Below, piece after piece: positions 23,201-38,200 of a stretch of DNA of 64,000 nucleotides. Source of the DNA: Marisa cornuarietis (lineage: Eukaryota > Mollusca > Gastropoda > Architaenioglossa > Ampullariidae); the NCBI GenBank assembly GCA_004794655.1, contig SMMW01000585.1:2250001-2314000 (forward strand), given 5' to 3'. A model generated the notes under the pieces. It made no database searches. It was not told the origin of the DNA and saw only the letters and a list, made by a program, of their open reading frames with translations. How positions within the stretch are numbered: position 1 is the first letter of the stretch; each line of letters opens with the position of its first letter. The position numbers and the translations under genes are program-made.

Positions 23201-26200
23201 TGGACAGAGACCATTGAGAAGCTTTACATCGTCAATGGCGATATCACTTAATGAAGTGCTGCCTCGAATAGCTTGAAATGCTACCTGTAGGAATAAGAGG
23301 TGTGAACTCTTCTGTGAATGTAAATAATGATTGCAGCATGCATGGCTAGAGAGATAAGTGAATTTAGACCATAAAGTCTCTCCCACATAATCAGTCTCCT
23401 GAAAACCATGAATTTTTTACTTTATTTGCAGATAATTGTTAAAAATTGTACCCTTTATTTTTACAAAATGTCTACATCATTCAACACACACATATATTCC
23501 AGCACTTCATGTACTTAATATCCAGATTCTTCTGGAACAATCTTTTGGTCGCAGTTAATGATGCACTTATGTTATAGATCTTTATCAAACTGCTTCCCAG
23601 TTTCCCTATTTCTAAACCTTCTACTCCACTTATAAACTTATCGGAGTGATAGACATCAATCACCAAATTAAACTCTCATTTGCTGATACACTTCAGTACA
23701 TTTTGTATCCAATGTTTTGCTTTGATGTAAAATCTCACCAAGCCTGATGGCAGTCTTAGGTAAACCATTATGGCACAGCAGCTACTAACTATGATTAGAG
23801 CCACAAATCTGGTTCTAGAGACTTTGTAACCAGACTGATCCATTTCACAGTGTACTTATGTAGAGGGTGGCCGGTAGGCTGGGATTTGTTGTTAGTTTAA
23901 GTATTGGTGCTCAATACACACCAGCGCAGACCTGCTGGAGAATCACGAAAAAGTGTGCTTGGCAGTAACTGGCTACAGGGTTCTTGCTCCAAATTGCTGT
24001 GGCCATACAGGAGCATCATGGAAAGTTAAGCCCATCAAGGGGTATATAAGGGTAGAGCTGAGATGGGATGGAGAGACAGACAGGCTGCGACTAGAAGAGC
24101 AACACAATCTAGTTGAGAAGAGACAGCTTCGTTGTTCATCAAGCCCATTCATTAAAGGGTCATATACTTGCTGGCTTTTTCCTGCTGCTGTTTGAGTGTG
24201 TGGGAGAAAGTTTGCTGACACACCGTAGTGCCACCATTCATTTACACTTATATCTAATAAATCTCAAGACAATGGCTAAGAATAATCAGAGCTGTGTATG
24301 TTTTATCTGTTTGGAAGACCAACTAAATCATGTGGCCTGGGTCTGCAAAGATCATTCAAAATGCAGCAAGTATGTCATAAAATGTCATAATCTCTGTAAA
24401 AGTGCAAAGTTCATTATGTAATGCTGATCAAGAACTTTATGCTGTTAAGGTTTCAGAGAAATACTAAAGACAGCATATTGATATATATATATATGTGACC
24501 ATTTTTGCCAAGGGAAAAAAAGGTATTATACACTTATTATTGTATACAGTTATTTACTCTGCCTCTTGAAAACCTAAACATGCAGAGAGTAAGAAGTTTT
24601 CTCAGTAATGCTGCACTTGACATCTACCTGGTACTGAAAGTTAGAGTTGATGGAGACTTGTGCTGTATGCCACACATCACCCTGGTCTGAAAAGCGGCGC
24701 CAGAGGACAGTGTTTACAGCCTGGGCCCTGATGGACACCATGAGTGTTCCCATCCCTGTACCACTCATGTGGTAGTAAAAGTGCAGGCACTTTCCTGTTG
24801 TGGCAGGCTGTACAGGACTTAACAGGCTCGCAGTCTCCCCAGGATTTGCACCAGATGCTTCTGTGTACATGTAGTATCCTTGAAGGCAACGGACAGAAAA
24901 CATGAAGAATGTAGTGCCAATAAATTATAGAGATCAGTTACATACAAAACTATTGGTATAGCAATTTTTTATGCTTAACACTAGGTCCTGTGTCCAACTA
25001 TAGTCATCATGTGACCTTTGGTCGTTGCATGTCAATACAATAGTGGTCAAAATTATACAGTAAAACACCTGTCCAGTGAGTTAATGATAGTATCTGGAGA
25101 AAAGAAAGCAAATAAAGGGAAGTACTAATGAAGTGAGAGAGGAAACAACATTGGTAACTTATGTCTTCACAAATTACATCACAACAACACTTACTCTTGA
25201 AATGCATGATGGATCACCTCACATGACAAATTTCTAGAGACAAAGATGAAAACTGCACAAATCTAGCCTCAACCTGCCTTCCACTCATTGTGTCATAGGT
25301 ATGATCTGTTACACTGTGACAACGCTTGTACTTGAAATTCATGATGTTATTGTTATAATACACATAATAAAAGAACACATCACTTGAAATATAGAGGAAC
25401 ACTACACAAATCTAGCCTGGAGTTGCTTACCACTCATTGTGCCATAGGTATGATCTGTGGCCGGCCCTGTTCCTGTGCTTGGTGTGTGACCCATTTGCCT
25501 AGTCCAGTCATAATTGCCACTTGCTTCTTGAATGTACCCACAAATGTCTTCCAACTCAAAATCACAAGTCACTGAAGAAGTGAATGCATTTTCAAGTTAC
25601 CCATACATGTTGTATTAATGAGACTTTTTTCTAATTGTTTTTCTACTTTTCAGTCAAGAAAGTGTCACTGAAAATGAAGTAAAAATAAAAGAAAACAGAA
25701 AGAAAAAAGTTGGTAGAACACTGATTGCAAGTTATGCTCACACAGTTATTTGTCCATGTCATGAACAGGTGTCACTAAATTACATTCTCAGGACATTCTT
25801 TCAACAGCAACAAAGCAATTGCCTTTTGGGTTCCCAGGCTGTGATATATATCTTGGATGAAGGACTTTGGACAGGACAATATGGGCTGGGCCTGAGCATC
25901 ATTTACCTCCAGATTCTACACAAGTTAATTCTACTGGTGGAGCACTGGTAACTAGGACACAGGCTCAAACTTCCTGCTCTGAAGACGTGAGTGGAGTGGA
26001 AAGTAGAATGGCAACCGAAGAAAAAGGGGAAATGGACACCAAAATAGTTTCTAAAGGGATGCTATAAGTAATTTGACATAGTGATAAGAAGTACCATTAG
26101 GTCAGGCACAAGCAGGGAAGGTAAGGGGAAAAATTTGGATGATGCGATGTTTATTTCTTGGAATTCATCCGTGAGCAGTAAAAAAGCAGCTACCCAAGCT

Positions 26201-29200
26201 GTATAGATCTGCCCTACCTAGCTTGTAACTTACATGAAATTAGGTTTTAGCATATGGCAATACTTTCAAAGTGGTTCTCAAATGTTATAATGCTAATGAT
26301 AAAATTTTAATTTTCGCTATGATTTTTGCAGATATTTGAAAATTCATTTCATCCACAATAAGTCCACCACTTAAGTGTAAGTCAAGAAATTTCAAAATGT
26401 TGAGATAAACGGTTCAGGTTTTATAAACTTTGGTTGGGGTACGTATGGATCCCAGCGGCCATTAAAGGGTTAACAAATACACTGGTCACTATGAATTTGA
26501 GACCATTCTTTTAACCCTTTGTACCTCCTGTGGTAGTACATTTCTTCCCTTCTTAGTTAGAACAACATATAACATATCTCAAGTTTTGGTCTGACATGGA
26601 CTGGTCTATGGCAGTCAAATAATAGCCGAAGATCATGCAGTTATACAGTCTCTTTAAAGGGTTTAGAACGCTCAATCTTTGACTGAAAAGCTTAGACAAC
26701 AAAAGGGAATTAATGGATATTTGTATTATTATTTCAGTTTCAGGAATGTTTCTGATACTCTGTTTATAGTCTGATGTGACAAATAGCTATACCTATTCCT
26801 GCTTAAGAGGTATATCAGAAAGCAAGAAAATGCACCTGATCTAGGGCAGTTGCCATCATTGAAGAAAATATCATCCAGTGCTATATCACCTTGGTAACCC
26901 CCAGTAAGCACACCTTCAAAGACAATCTGAAAAAACACTCATAATTACCAACATATGCATAAACGAATTAATGAAAGTACACTTAAAATCCTTAAATGTC
27001 TATCAAATTTACTATAATAATAATAATAATAATAATAGTGAAGATTTTTATAGCGCATATTCACACTCATAGAGAGCATGCTCTTATAGCGCTTAAAACG
27101 AGGAAGAGACGTGGACTAAGTAGATACAGAACAAAGGGGACGAAAGAAAACGACAGTACTGACGAAACAGAAAACAAAAGGCATCAAGTAACAGGAACAG
27201 AAAAATATAGTGATTCTGCAAGAAAGATGGGTAAAGTAGCAAGAGGGAAGGGGTTGGGGTTAAGAAGGACTAGCATTGTGTGGACTGTGTTAGGAGTAAT
27301 GCTCAAGGAAGAGGTGCGTTTTCAGTGCAGATTTGAAAGATTCAGTTGTAGGAAGGTGGCGGATATGGAAAGGAAGAGAGTTCCATTGTTTTGCAGCACA
27401 GTAGCCAAAAGTCCTGTGACCATATGTTGTTGTTCTGGTGACAGGAACAGGATACGGTCGTCAGACGAAGAGCGTAGTTGTCTGGACGGAGAGTAAGGGA
27501 TGAGAAGTTCAGTGAAATAGTCAGGACAGGAGCCAGCAAAGAAATTAAAACACAGCACAGACAGTTTGTACTGAATGCGAGAACGGACGGGTAGCCAGTG
27601 TAGAAAACGAAGGAGAGGAGTGACATGGTCCCGTTTCCTTGCTCTAAGCACCAGACGCGCAGCAGAGTTCTGTACTCTCTGGAGTCTCTGAATGAGGTAG
27701 TCAGGGCAGCCTGCCAGCAAGGAGTTGCAGTAGTCAAGTCGAGAAAGAACAAACGCACAGACAAGAGTGTTGGTAGCCCGTGTAGAGAGAAAGTGACGGA
27801 TAGCACTGATCTTAGGAATCTCATAATAGGCAGACCGACAGACAGATGCTACATGTCTATCGAGTGTCATGTCATCAGTGACAATAAATCCCAGATTCCT
27901 AACAGATGACGTGAAGGTGATGTTGCTGTCGCCCACCTTGATGTGATTGGGCAGACTGACGAGTGAAGGTTGATGTCTTCTTCTATGGCACAAGAGGGCT
28001 TCCGTTTTATCATCATTTAGTTTAAGCTTGTTTTTTACCATCCAGCCCTTGACATCGCTGATACAAGCTTCTATAGAGCTAATAGCAGAGTGAGACTCAG
28101 CCGGCGGAGTGCAACAGTAAAGCTGCGTGTCATCAGCATAGGATTGATGAGAAACCTGGTGAGACCGGATGCATGATGAAAGGGGCTTAGTATACAGGAT
28201 GAACAGAACTGGGCCAAGTACTGAGCCTTGGGGAACACCACAGAAAAGTGAAGCAGGGCGAGATATCTGACCATCAACTAACACAGTCTGGGTCCTATCA
28301 GTGAGATAGGAGTTGAACCATGAGAGGGCAGGTCCAGAAATCCCGTAGAGGGTGTGGAGTCTGTGAAGAAGCAGAGAGTGGTCTATAGTGTCAAATGCAG
28401 CAGACAGGTCCAGTAGGGTTAATGGAGAGACATCACCACTGTCAAGAGCAGATAATATGTCTGTTGTTACTTTAATAAGAGTGGTCTCGGTGCTGTGGAA
28501 AGGTCTATACGCCGACTGAGCTTGTGGGATAAGATGGTGCTTTTGTAAGTATGCCCAGAGCTGTGTCAAAACTATATTTTCTCTATGATCTTAGAGAGAA
28601 AAGACAAGTTGGAAACTGGACGGTAGTTGTTCAGGACATTGACGTCAAGCGTGGATTTCTTTAGAAGTGGCCTCACCACCGCATTTTTGAACAAAGATGG
28701 GAAAACACCTGACGACAGGCTGACATTTACAATATTTGTGATGGCAGGAAGTAGAGTATCTAGGCACTCGAGCAGAAGGCTTGTGGGCATCGGATCTAAC
28801 TCGCAAGTTGTTGGTTTAGCTTTTAGAATAACCGCTTTCACATCGGTCTCAGAGACTGGTAGGAACTTGGACATGGAGCATCCTGGGTGGACATCACAGG
28901 AGATGCTGTCAAGCGCCGACACAGAGTCTAAAGATGATCGAATGTCCGATATCTTGCTGGTGAAATAATCACTAAAAACTTGCGGCAGCAGTGAAGCAGG
29001 GTAGGCAGTAGGCAGTGGTGTTGCTGTCTTAGATCCAGTCATTTGAGTGCAGATGGCAAAGAGCTTTTTGGAGGAGGTGCAGTTAATTATTTGGCCCTGA
29101 AGATATGATGCTTTAGCCGCATAAATGCATTTTGCAACGCTTCGCTTTGCGGCATTATAAATTTCTTTGTGGATGGCGAGTCCAGTCTTCCGCCAAAGAC

Positions 29201-32200
29201 GTTCAGCACGCCGGCGCGTGCGCTTCAGGTCACGGAGTTCAACGCGGATCTGTGAATACCAAGGCGCACATTTAGACTGGCGCATCAGACGTCGAGACAC
29301 TGGGGCGTGGTCATCAACTACTCTACGCAAAACACAGTCAAGTTGCTCGGCAGAGGGTGGTTGGAGGAGCGCCATCTGCAGCTGTGCTTTGAATGCTAGT
29401 CTATCCACATTTTGTAATGACCGAGTGGGTCTGAAAACTGGCGCCGATGATGGGCATTTGCGATCCAGTTCGATTAGTACTGAGTAGTGGTCAGATGAGA
29501 GATCATGGGAAACATCAACTGACTGGACTAAGTGGTCATCAGGTCGATGTATGACCCAGTCCAGGATGTGATCTCTTTTGTGAGTTGGTTGCGACACGGA
29601 CTGGACAAAACGAAAGGTGTGCAACATTTCGGACAGTTTGACAGTGTCAGGGTGAGAACTGTTGTCGAAGTGTACATTAACATCTCCGAGGAGAATTGCG
29701 GGTCCAATTAGTGCATTGCTATAATCCAAGAGATCATGGAATTCTGAGAAAAATGTAGAGGCTGTAAGTTTGTTCCTGGCGCTAGGAGGAGGTCTGTAGA
29801 TGCAGAGCAGGTGCATCGAGCAATGAGGAGCCGAAGAGGAGACTTGTACAAATTCAAAAGACGTGTGAGGGAACGATACGGCAGTAGTAAAAGACAGGTA
29901 CTTGGCAAGTGATGATCTGTAGATTATAGCAATACCACCACCACGTGTAGGGCGGGGGAAAGATTTCAGGCAGTAGCCCACTGGAGTAAGATCGACACAC
30001 ACGCTCTCGTCGCCATGCTGTTTAAGCCACGTCTCAGTGATGATGAAAATATCAAGGCGGCGGTCTATGACAAATTCTACGATTTCAGCTCGCTTCAGTG
30101 ACTGTTGTGCAGACGATACAGACTGGGCGTTGAAAAGCCCAACGTGGAGGCGAGTGTTCAGTTGTCGTGTGCAGGAAACTTGGCAGTCTCCTGTTCTCAG
30201 ACGACCATGTTGGTTTGGTGTAAAGTTATTCGACCCAACTGGTTCACTCTCATCACGTCCACGCTGACGCTGATGCTGCTGTGTAGGGGAAACATGATTC
30301 AGCAGAGAGTTGACACACAGCGAAGCTTTCACAAAACCGGAGTCAGACTCAAAATCAGGTGAAGGGGGGCACGAGACAGAATAACTACGAGTAGCAGAGC
30401 AGGTGATGGATTTTTTCAAAGGACGCTGCTTACGGTGACCAGCACGATAGCGACGGATTCGAATCTGTTGTTTCAATGGGCAGTCAACATTAATAGAATC
30501 ATAATAAAGGGAAAATCTTCTCAAAGTGTCAACTAAACAGGCTGGAAGTGGAAGAGTTGCAAGGGGATTCAATAATGATAATTGAGTTGTCGAGTAGACA
30601 AACTGTCTTGTCATAATTCTATGACATAAAAATAAAATGCAGCACGAGTTCAAAAAATACAATAAGACGAAAACGATAAAAGATATGAAAACTGATAAGG
30701 ATTTAAAGTTGAGCTAACTTCAGAGAAGGATAAACAGAACAAGCAACAGGAAAGCGAGATAAAGAATAAGATCTAAAATTTAAATGGCTGAGAACGTAAC
30801 CGTTAAAAGTAAAGTCCGCAACAAAAACATAAAAGCGAGGCAATTACAGATAGTAAAACAATAACAGAGGAAAGCTTAAGAGAAACAAATACAACTTGCA
30901 ACTATAAGAAACCTATGGGTACGAAGAACAAAGACGTTGCACGAGAAAATGGAAAAATTCACAGGAGAACAAAGCAACTCAGCCTATACACTTCTCCAAT
31001 GATAGAAATCACAAAGATATTTGCCTTTTAAAATTTAACTATGTCTTATGTATACTAATAGATGCAAAGTCACAATCCCATGAACTGCTCCTGTGTACAC
31101 ACATTTGTATATACATTTGCATGCATTTATGGATGTGCAAAAATATCGGCCAGATTATCCAAATCTTCTCCATACCTTCTTATAACACAATTTGAAATAA
31201 GAGGCAAATAAAGAGAATCCAAAATTTACCTGTACAAGGGTTGGCTGACTCTGAGGAGGGGACAAAGCTTGAGGTGTGAGGAACAGAGTTGCACTGATCC
31301 ACTTGTCTCCTTGTTCACCTGATCTTGTCCAGAGGGCGTTTCCCAGGTTCTGGCCTGTACAGAATGAAACCATAGGGGAATGGTAGGATGGCAAATGAGA
31401 AACTATCTTCTTCCTCTATTTTTACACTTTTCTGAAATACATCCCTGTATTTAAGATATATGCACATACATGAAGGAATAAATTTAAATATACAAAAGAA
31501 AAATAACATTTTGTATGGTTAAACAATATACTCCCCTTGTTATACAAATACTTTTAGAGGATCAGAAATTCAGGGGCATCTAATGTATACAATGAGACCA
31601 TGGCTAAAGTCTTGAAATGTGCAAAAAAAAGTGCCAAAATAATTGTAAAGGATGCAGGCACTACATCTTATAAATAGAATGTAGTGATGTTTGTGTGTGT
31701 GTGTGTGTTTTCAAACGGTGAGCAACAGTTAAAATAAATGTCATCAAATTTGTGCCATGAGTCCAATTACTACCAAAACTGACTGAATATTTTATTGGTT
31801 ATTGATTATTGCTTGGTTGTGGACTATTTTTTGTAGGTGTATGTTGCTCCATCCATGTTTATTTTCCTCCATTCTAAGATGCTTACCAGTGACTCCAAAG
31901 AAAAAAAATATTATGCAGAAGAAATTGCAGCATTCCTCTACTATGCTAAACAAACATGGACATTGCAGGAATTTGAGACAGAACGAATGAAAGAGAGAAA
32001 GAAAGGGTGTAGGGGTAGCATGGCAGTGGGTGACAGTCACAAAGAGAGGGGGGAGATGGCAAAGTCTGCAGGCTAGTTGCATGTCTGCTGGTACCACAGC
32101 AGTTTTTATTTCCCTATTCACTCAAAACATTGTGAGCATGTTGCTGAACATGAATTGTTAAATAAATAAAGGAATATGAGGAGTCCAAGGGCTTCACTAT

Positions 32201-35200
32201 ATCAGTACACCAAGGCCGTGCATGAATGAGCTTGACTCAAATAGAATAGAAGATCAAAAGCTGACAATAAAATCACAGCTGGAAGAGTTTGCCATGCAAA
32301 TTACCCATATGATATACCCTGTACCATTGATTTTTCTACATTCTTGGACCTCTTCAAAAGGAAAAATGTAGACATGCAAGACAGCATAAAGCCCTGTACC
32401 TTGCTGAGCGTAAACATTAAGAGTTCCAATCTTGCTGCCATACATGTGGAACCAGAAGTGAACACATGTACCAACATCACTTATGGTCATACTCTGGCTG
32501 ATGATGCGGGCGGTAGCATTGGCTGGCTGATTGGAAGCTTCAGTGTATATATAGTAACCTGCACATAAACACACAATTAAGTTACAAGTAGATATCTGCA
32601 CACATATAGTCATACCAAGAAGTATGGTTGCATGTAAATGAAAGCAGGTGCATGAACACATACACACAGAAGTATCCTGAATATTGAAGAAGAAGAATTC
32701 ATTTATTGGCCAAGTGATATTGTAGGAAGATCACATGATAATTGTTGCCAATCACATGCACCCACACTCACAGATGCCATTACAGACATACTATTGTATG
32801 TACACCCAAGAAATGAAATTCAAAAAAAAAAAAAGAAAATTCTTTTCCTCGTGCCCACACGTGGCATGCACTCCTTCCACATACACATGCAAATATATGC
32901 ACAAACACCCACCCATACACCCACACATACCCACTATTTCTCTCTTTTACCTCCACTTTACATTACCCACACATTTGACTTTGTGCATAGAAATACTCAG
33001 ACTTACCTGCGACCATGCCCATATGCATGCACGAATATTCACTTATAGACTAATTTGTGTTGCAGAAGAGTTCATGAGGGTACTGCTTTGTCAAAGGAAC
33101 TCTTTCTCAGGTGGGATGCTTGGTCCTGGAGATATCTATACCTGACCCAGAGAACATGCAGCAATAGGCCATTGGACGGGTGGAGATGTGTCAACCACAA
33201 TATTATGTTCACTGCACAAACTGTGCTGGGTATAGATTGTGCTTACAGAGGGGAGGTCACAGCCAGCAGGGCTGCTAACTACAGGCACCATCTACTTGAG
33301 TCAGACTTTCTGTTTCTGAGGGGCGGTGTTGTACCAGATGTTGATTAAAAATGTCAGAGAAAATCAATCTGGACTAGAATGTCCCTCTTTAGGACAAACG
33401 TTTTAAGCTAGTGCAGAAAATAGTCATTGTTAGGCCTTCTTGATAATTGACACCACATTGTTTTCACAGTTTTAATAGATATATATATATATATATAATA
33501 TGACACATATAATATGCCATAAGTTCCTTCTTCTAAAAAGTGCAGAATACACCACAAAATATCTGTAACTCATGGCTGCTTCTCATGTCTCACAGCAACA
33601 AAGCTACTGATTTTGGTAAGTCCCAATACAGAGGTCAGGCGCTGGTTGCACAACATGTTTCTAAACCTTAAACCTGTTCTAAAGATGCAAAATCTCTTCT
33701 CTGCCATTTAGATGCATTGCACAAGATCATACAAAAAATTGTACTGACAGGACGGAAAGTCAGACTTAACTTTATTTTACTTAAAACAGTTTTAGTTGTT
33801 AAAATTCTATAATTGTGGTGTGCACTTTAAACTGATTATCTAAATAGATTTAAGGCCTAAAAGTGTTTAAAATTAGAAATGTGTTGTGCAACTGGCCCCA
33901 GACTTTTTCTTCTTTTTTTGTTTGAGCATCATTTGCTCTGTGTGCTAAGTAAATTTTTTTTTTTTTTACAAACAAGAGCTTTCTTTCCTCTAAAATATTC
34001 TCATTAAAAAATATATATATATATATTGCTAATGTAACACCCATGACAAATTTTCTAATTTGTCATGTGTATTTACACACTTTTTATAATTTGTTTTGGT
34101 AATTTTGATTTATTATTTTATTTTGTGTATATTCATTTTGATGTGGTCTTGCACTACGTGATCTAAACCAAGATCAGATGAGGGGAAGTAACAGTACTCT
34201 CCTGGTCCCCCACGTTCTTTCTTTTATGTGAGAGACACCGTCAGGGTGGGTCCGGATGGGTCCTGGGACGAGTTTGTCCTAATTCAGGGCAAACGTTTTT
34301 TCCAAACATCCCCCTCTCTCTTTCCTTTTTTTTCCTTTACCCAGGTTTCCCTTTTTTCCTTTGTTCCCCTTATTGTATTTTCGTTTCCGCGTCTTTTGCC
34401 CCTTGTTTGATGATGTAATAAATAAAGATGAAGAAAGAAGACCATGCCATTTCCGATTATTGCCTGTGTTCTGGTATGGCATCAAGTGTCTTCTCCCCAC
34501 CATACACACTCACCAGTTTGCTCCAGTCTACACTAAGCTGAGCCTCTGAGTGATACTCGGATACTGAATTGTTAAGCATGAATAATGTGTTCTGGGTTAG
34601 TGAAAACACTGAGCTCATATCCAATATCCTATATAATACTTTGACCATTGATTATTCACTAACTCATAACCAGTAATAATAAATCATACTTATCACATGC
34701 TATATCTCTGTAAATACTCAAAGCACACAAAAAAGCAAAAATACAGCACACATTGCAAAAAATCAATCCAGGATACACCTGCACCCAATACACTTCAGGC
34801 AAAAGGTTTGCAAAAAAAATGCTTTTTAAGCTGCTGATTGAAAGTGAGTAGAACAGACTAAAGTGAAGTAGATGTAAATTCACAGTGGCGTATAAACCTG
34901 GGGGAGAAGGGTGACAGCTGCCCCTTCAAAACATGAGACTAAGGAGGCAAGACTGAAAACTTTGTTCACTGTCAGCATCTTCCTATGCCAGTGTGGTGCC
35001 TGATACTTCTGGCCTCTAGAAAGTTAAAAATCAGAGGATGATAAGTGCAAGGGAAAGCTATAGTGTGAACAAACTGGTACCTTCTATACAAAGTATTCCT
35101 AATATTGCGGCCCTACCATCTGTGTTTTGCTGTGTGTGGTCATAGTTAGGTCCTGTTAGGAGTGTTGTTGTTGCACCATGGTGCAGGGTCCAGTTTAAGT

Positions 35201-38200
35201 AGTCCGTGGCATCCTGAGTCCATGTGCAAATGTTGGATTGATCAAAGTTGCAGTCATACTTTGTTGGAGCTGCAAATCAAGCAATAGAAACTGCAGACTT
35301 TTATGGAAATGCAATCTTCTATTAATGCTCTGCGCAGAAGTAATTGAGGAAGAGATAGTTTTTAGTGACAACGGAAGCAGAAAGCTTCATGACATTAATT
35401 ATTAGAACAGACAGCTGGCACTGAAGTAATAAGGACAATTTTTTCATAAGCACATGTAACATCCTGGTAGGTTGTTGCCTGTAGATTAGGCCCTTTTCAT
35501 ATATTTATGATTTTTTTAATCATGTACCATATGCTCCTAAGTACTAAGATTATGCAATGGGTCAGGTGGTCTGAGGGGTCAGTAGGCCAAGCAGGTTTGA
35601 CAGGAGAAGTTCAATGTTATCCAAATGGGGGTGTTGCATAAGAGGTGAGACAAAGGAAAGGGTATATCTAACTTATGGTCACCTAACATCTGTAATGTAG
35701 GAATACAGTCTATGATACAATACAGGGGTTTTATATATATATATATATGGAAAGATATATATATATATATGAAAAGTACTAAATCTCCTGTTAACAAGGT
35801 GTTATACTTTTTGTGTCTTGGTTATTTTGAAATGAACATTATTAAATGGAGGAAAAAAAAACAGTTATGTGCTCACGATATGTTGTTTCTGAAATTCCAG
35901 GAGTGTCAGTGGCAGAAGGTGGGCCAGTACAGTTCCCTTGTCTCACTGACACATCATCAATAGCAATATCTCCTCGGGTTCCATTACCTACTGTGCCTTC
36001 AAACTTCAGCTGAAAGGTCAAGCACAATCAAGAAGATAACATGAAAAATGTCAAAATGTTGGTTTTGTGATTCATCCTATCAGTGGAAATTTTTCTTCGA
36101 AATACAAGTCAGTAGGGTGTAGTGATGTCAGCGATTTAGATGCACATTTCAGGTTTTGTGCAATTCATTATCCTTTATTTCAAATATGAAAAAATGTTGC
36201 TCTGCCATAAGCAGAACACCTTATTATCATAAGAAATGTTCTTCAGTCAGAATTTTGATTTGCTATGTTTACTTGAAATGTTTTGTAGTTAAAATCATTA
36301 TTTTTTGCATGACCTAAAGTTGTTTTTATTTCATTAATGGATACTTCTTTGTTGTAGATGCTTATTGATGACATAATATTACACTATTACCAATTCAGTG
36401 CATTTGCCAGGAAATTAATGTGACATCACACATAGCAATAACCAGTGAGCGATACAGTGAGATATAAAGTAACTGAATAGGACAGTGAGATACATCTACA
36501 GTGGATGAATAGAACGATAGTAAAACTGTCAAGTAAGAACTTCATACTGGTCGCCCTTTGTACTGGTTCATTTGCTGAGCTTCCATTTCACCAGCTTTGC
36601 AAAACACTCATTGGTCTAGCTGAAGGACCCACACTGTGGAAAGAACCAAGTGGAAATGCATTGGCTAATTGTGCATCATTGCCACTTTTTGCAGAACTCA
36701 TTACCGACGGTGATCCTCTTCCAGAAATCGACATCAGTGAACTTATTAATGACCAAATCTACCTGTACAAAATGATCACAGCTATTATAAGTGGATGCAT
36801 TGGTTATGATTTACTGCAGGAAAAGCCTAAGCCTATGCCGATGGCCAGATGCCTCACAACTGCTAGCAGGAGATGTTAGCTGTATGTGGCAACAGTGCAA
36901 CCAAGTAACATTTAAACTGTATTCCCTGACACACTTCACTGTTTGCTTCTATGGGCCTACATATGGTGCATCAAGTGCTGCCCAAGAAGCACTGAAGGAC
37001 CAAAGCACTTGCTTCAACAAATTAAGCAACAGAGTTTGTTAACATCAGCCTGCAGGAATATAACATGGCCCATAGTGCAACGGAACTCATACTGGATTCA
37101 TCAGGAAAAAGTTCTTTTGTTGATGATTGGAGATGATGATAAGTCAAGAGGAAGGCAGCAGTGGACATAATAAAGACCATTCGCCAAGCAAGCTGGTGGG
37201 TCTTGACAGCAAGTCAGAGAATTTCGACCTCCCAAACTAAAGGAGAATGCTCAAACATTGCACTCACACTGGAACCACCTCTCACAAAGCACCTCTCAGA
37301 TGAAGAACTCCACCAGCTTAATATTGTCACTCAGTCCTTCATCAGTCAGATGCTTGCCACTCTCAGGAAGTCAAACACTGTGTCAGGACAGTGAGTGAAG
37401 CATCAAAACCAGTCTATTGGATGGTTGCAAAGGATGGATACATTCAAGCTGTCATAAAGTCAAGAGACGATATGCTGTCATTTCAGACTAAGCAAGATTT
37501 TCGTTTACCATGTGACTAGAAATGAAAACCGGTGCCTGTACTATTTATATTGTCTGACAGTGCAAATATTATCAGAAACTGATCTTTTCTTGCAGTCAAT
37601 TATACTAGTATGGAGCAGGACACGCATTCCCCCCCCCCCACACACACACACGCATGCACAAGCATAGAGAGAGAGGCGACATACACTGGCCGGGTGGCTA
37701 CCTTCTGACCGAAAGAGTGCGGGAGGGGGTCGCATGGAGAAAAGCTATACTGGTCGCGCGGCCACCCGACCAAAACAGAGCGGCAGGAGGTCGCCTAAAA
37801 AAAGGATAGGAGGTGCGGGGGTCAGGGTTCCAGAAAAGTCAGATGGCAGGGGATAAGAGGGTGGGGAAGAGAGAGGGGAGGGCAGTTGGAACGAGAGCGC
37901 ACAGGTGGGAGCATATAGCGCCACCAAGGAGTTATAAGGATGTTTTTCTGGTGTACAATTCGCCTAAGCCAGTACCATGCATCAACTGGCAGTAAAGTAC
38001 CTGAAACCCATGACAGTGTTACGTTTGTTATTGCAGTGAGAGTGGGCAAATTACCCCCATCTACCCTGTTACACAATAAATATAGAACTTTTGACAAAAA
38101 ATGGAATCATTTAGTTTAAAAAACATGATTTTTTGCATGATTTTGGACTGAGAAAAGTACGTGGTGTTCTGCTCATTGCAGATTTCTTTGCTATACATTT

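Larger units (their letters stand above)
27015..30990 (-). mobile_element. CR1/L2-like non-LTR retrotransposon in intron, nearly intact
   Basis: Lies in the intron between window exons 34 and 35, in the host gene's orientation. It carries an apurinic endonuclease, a reverse transcriptase and an (ATT)n 3' tail (27016-27040). The exact 5' end is not clear; it lies between the start of the coding region at 30662 and about 30990. A single frameshift separates its two open stretches, so it is a fairly young copy. Confidence 0.85.

Noticed and set aside
27342..30362. Plus-strand open frames and secondary minus-strand frames within the CR1/L2-like LINE as separate genes
   Set aside because: They are shadows of the LINE coding frames and show no domain of their own.
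34034..34520. A solo LTR starting TGTAACACCC
   Set aside because: No matching ...TTACA end or flanking duplication was found, so the start alone is not enough.
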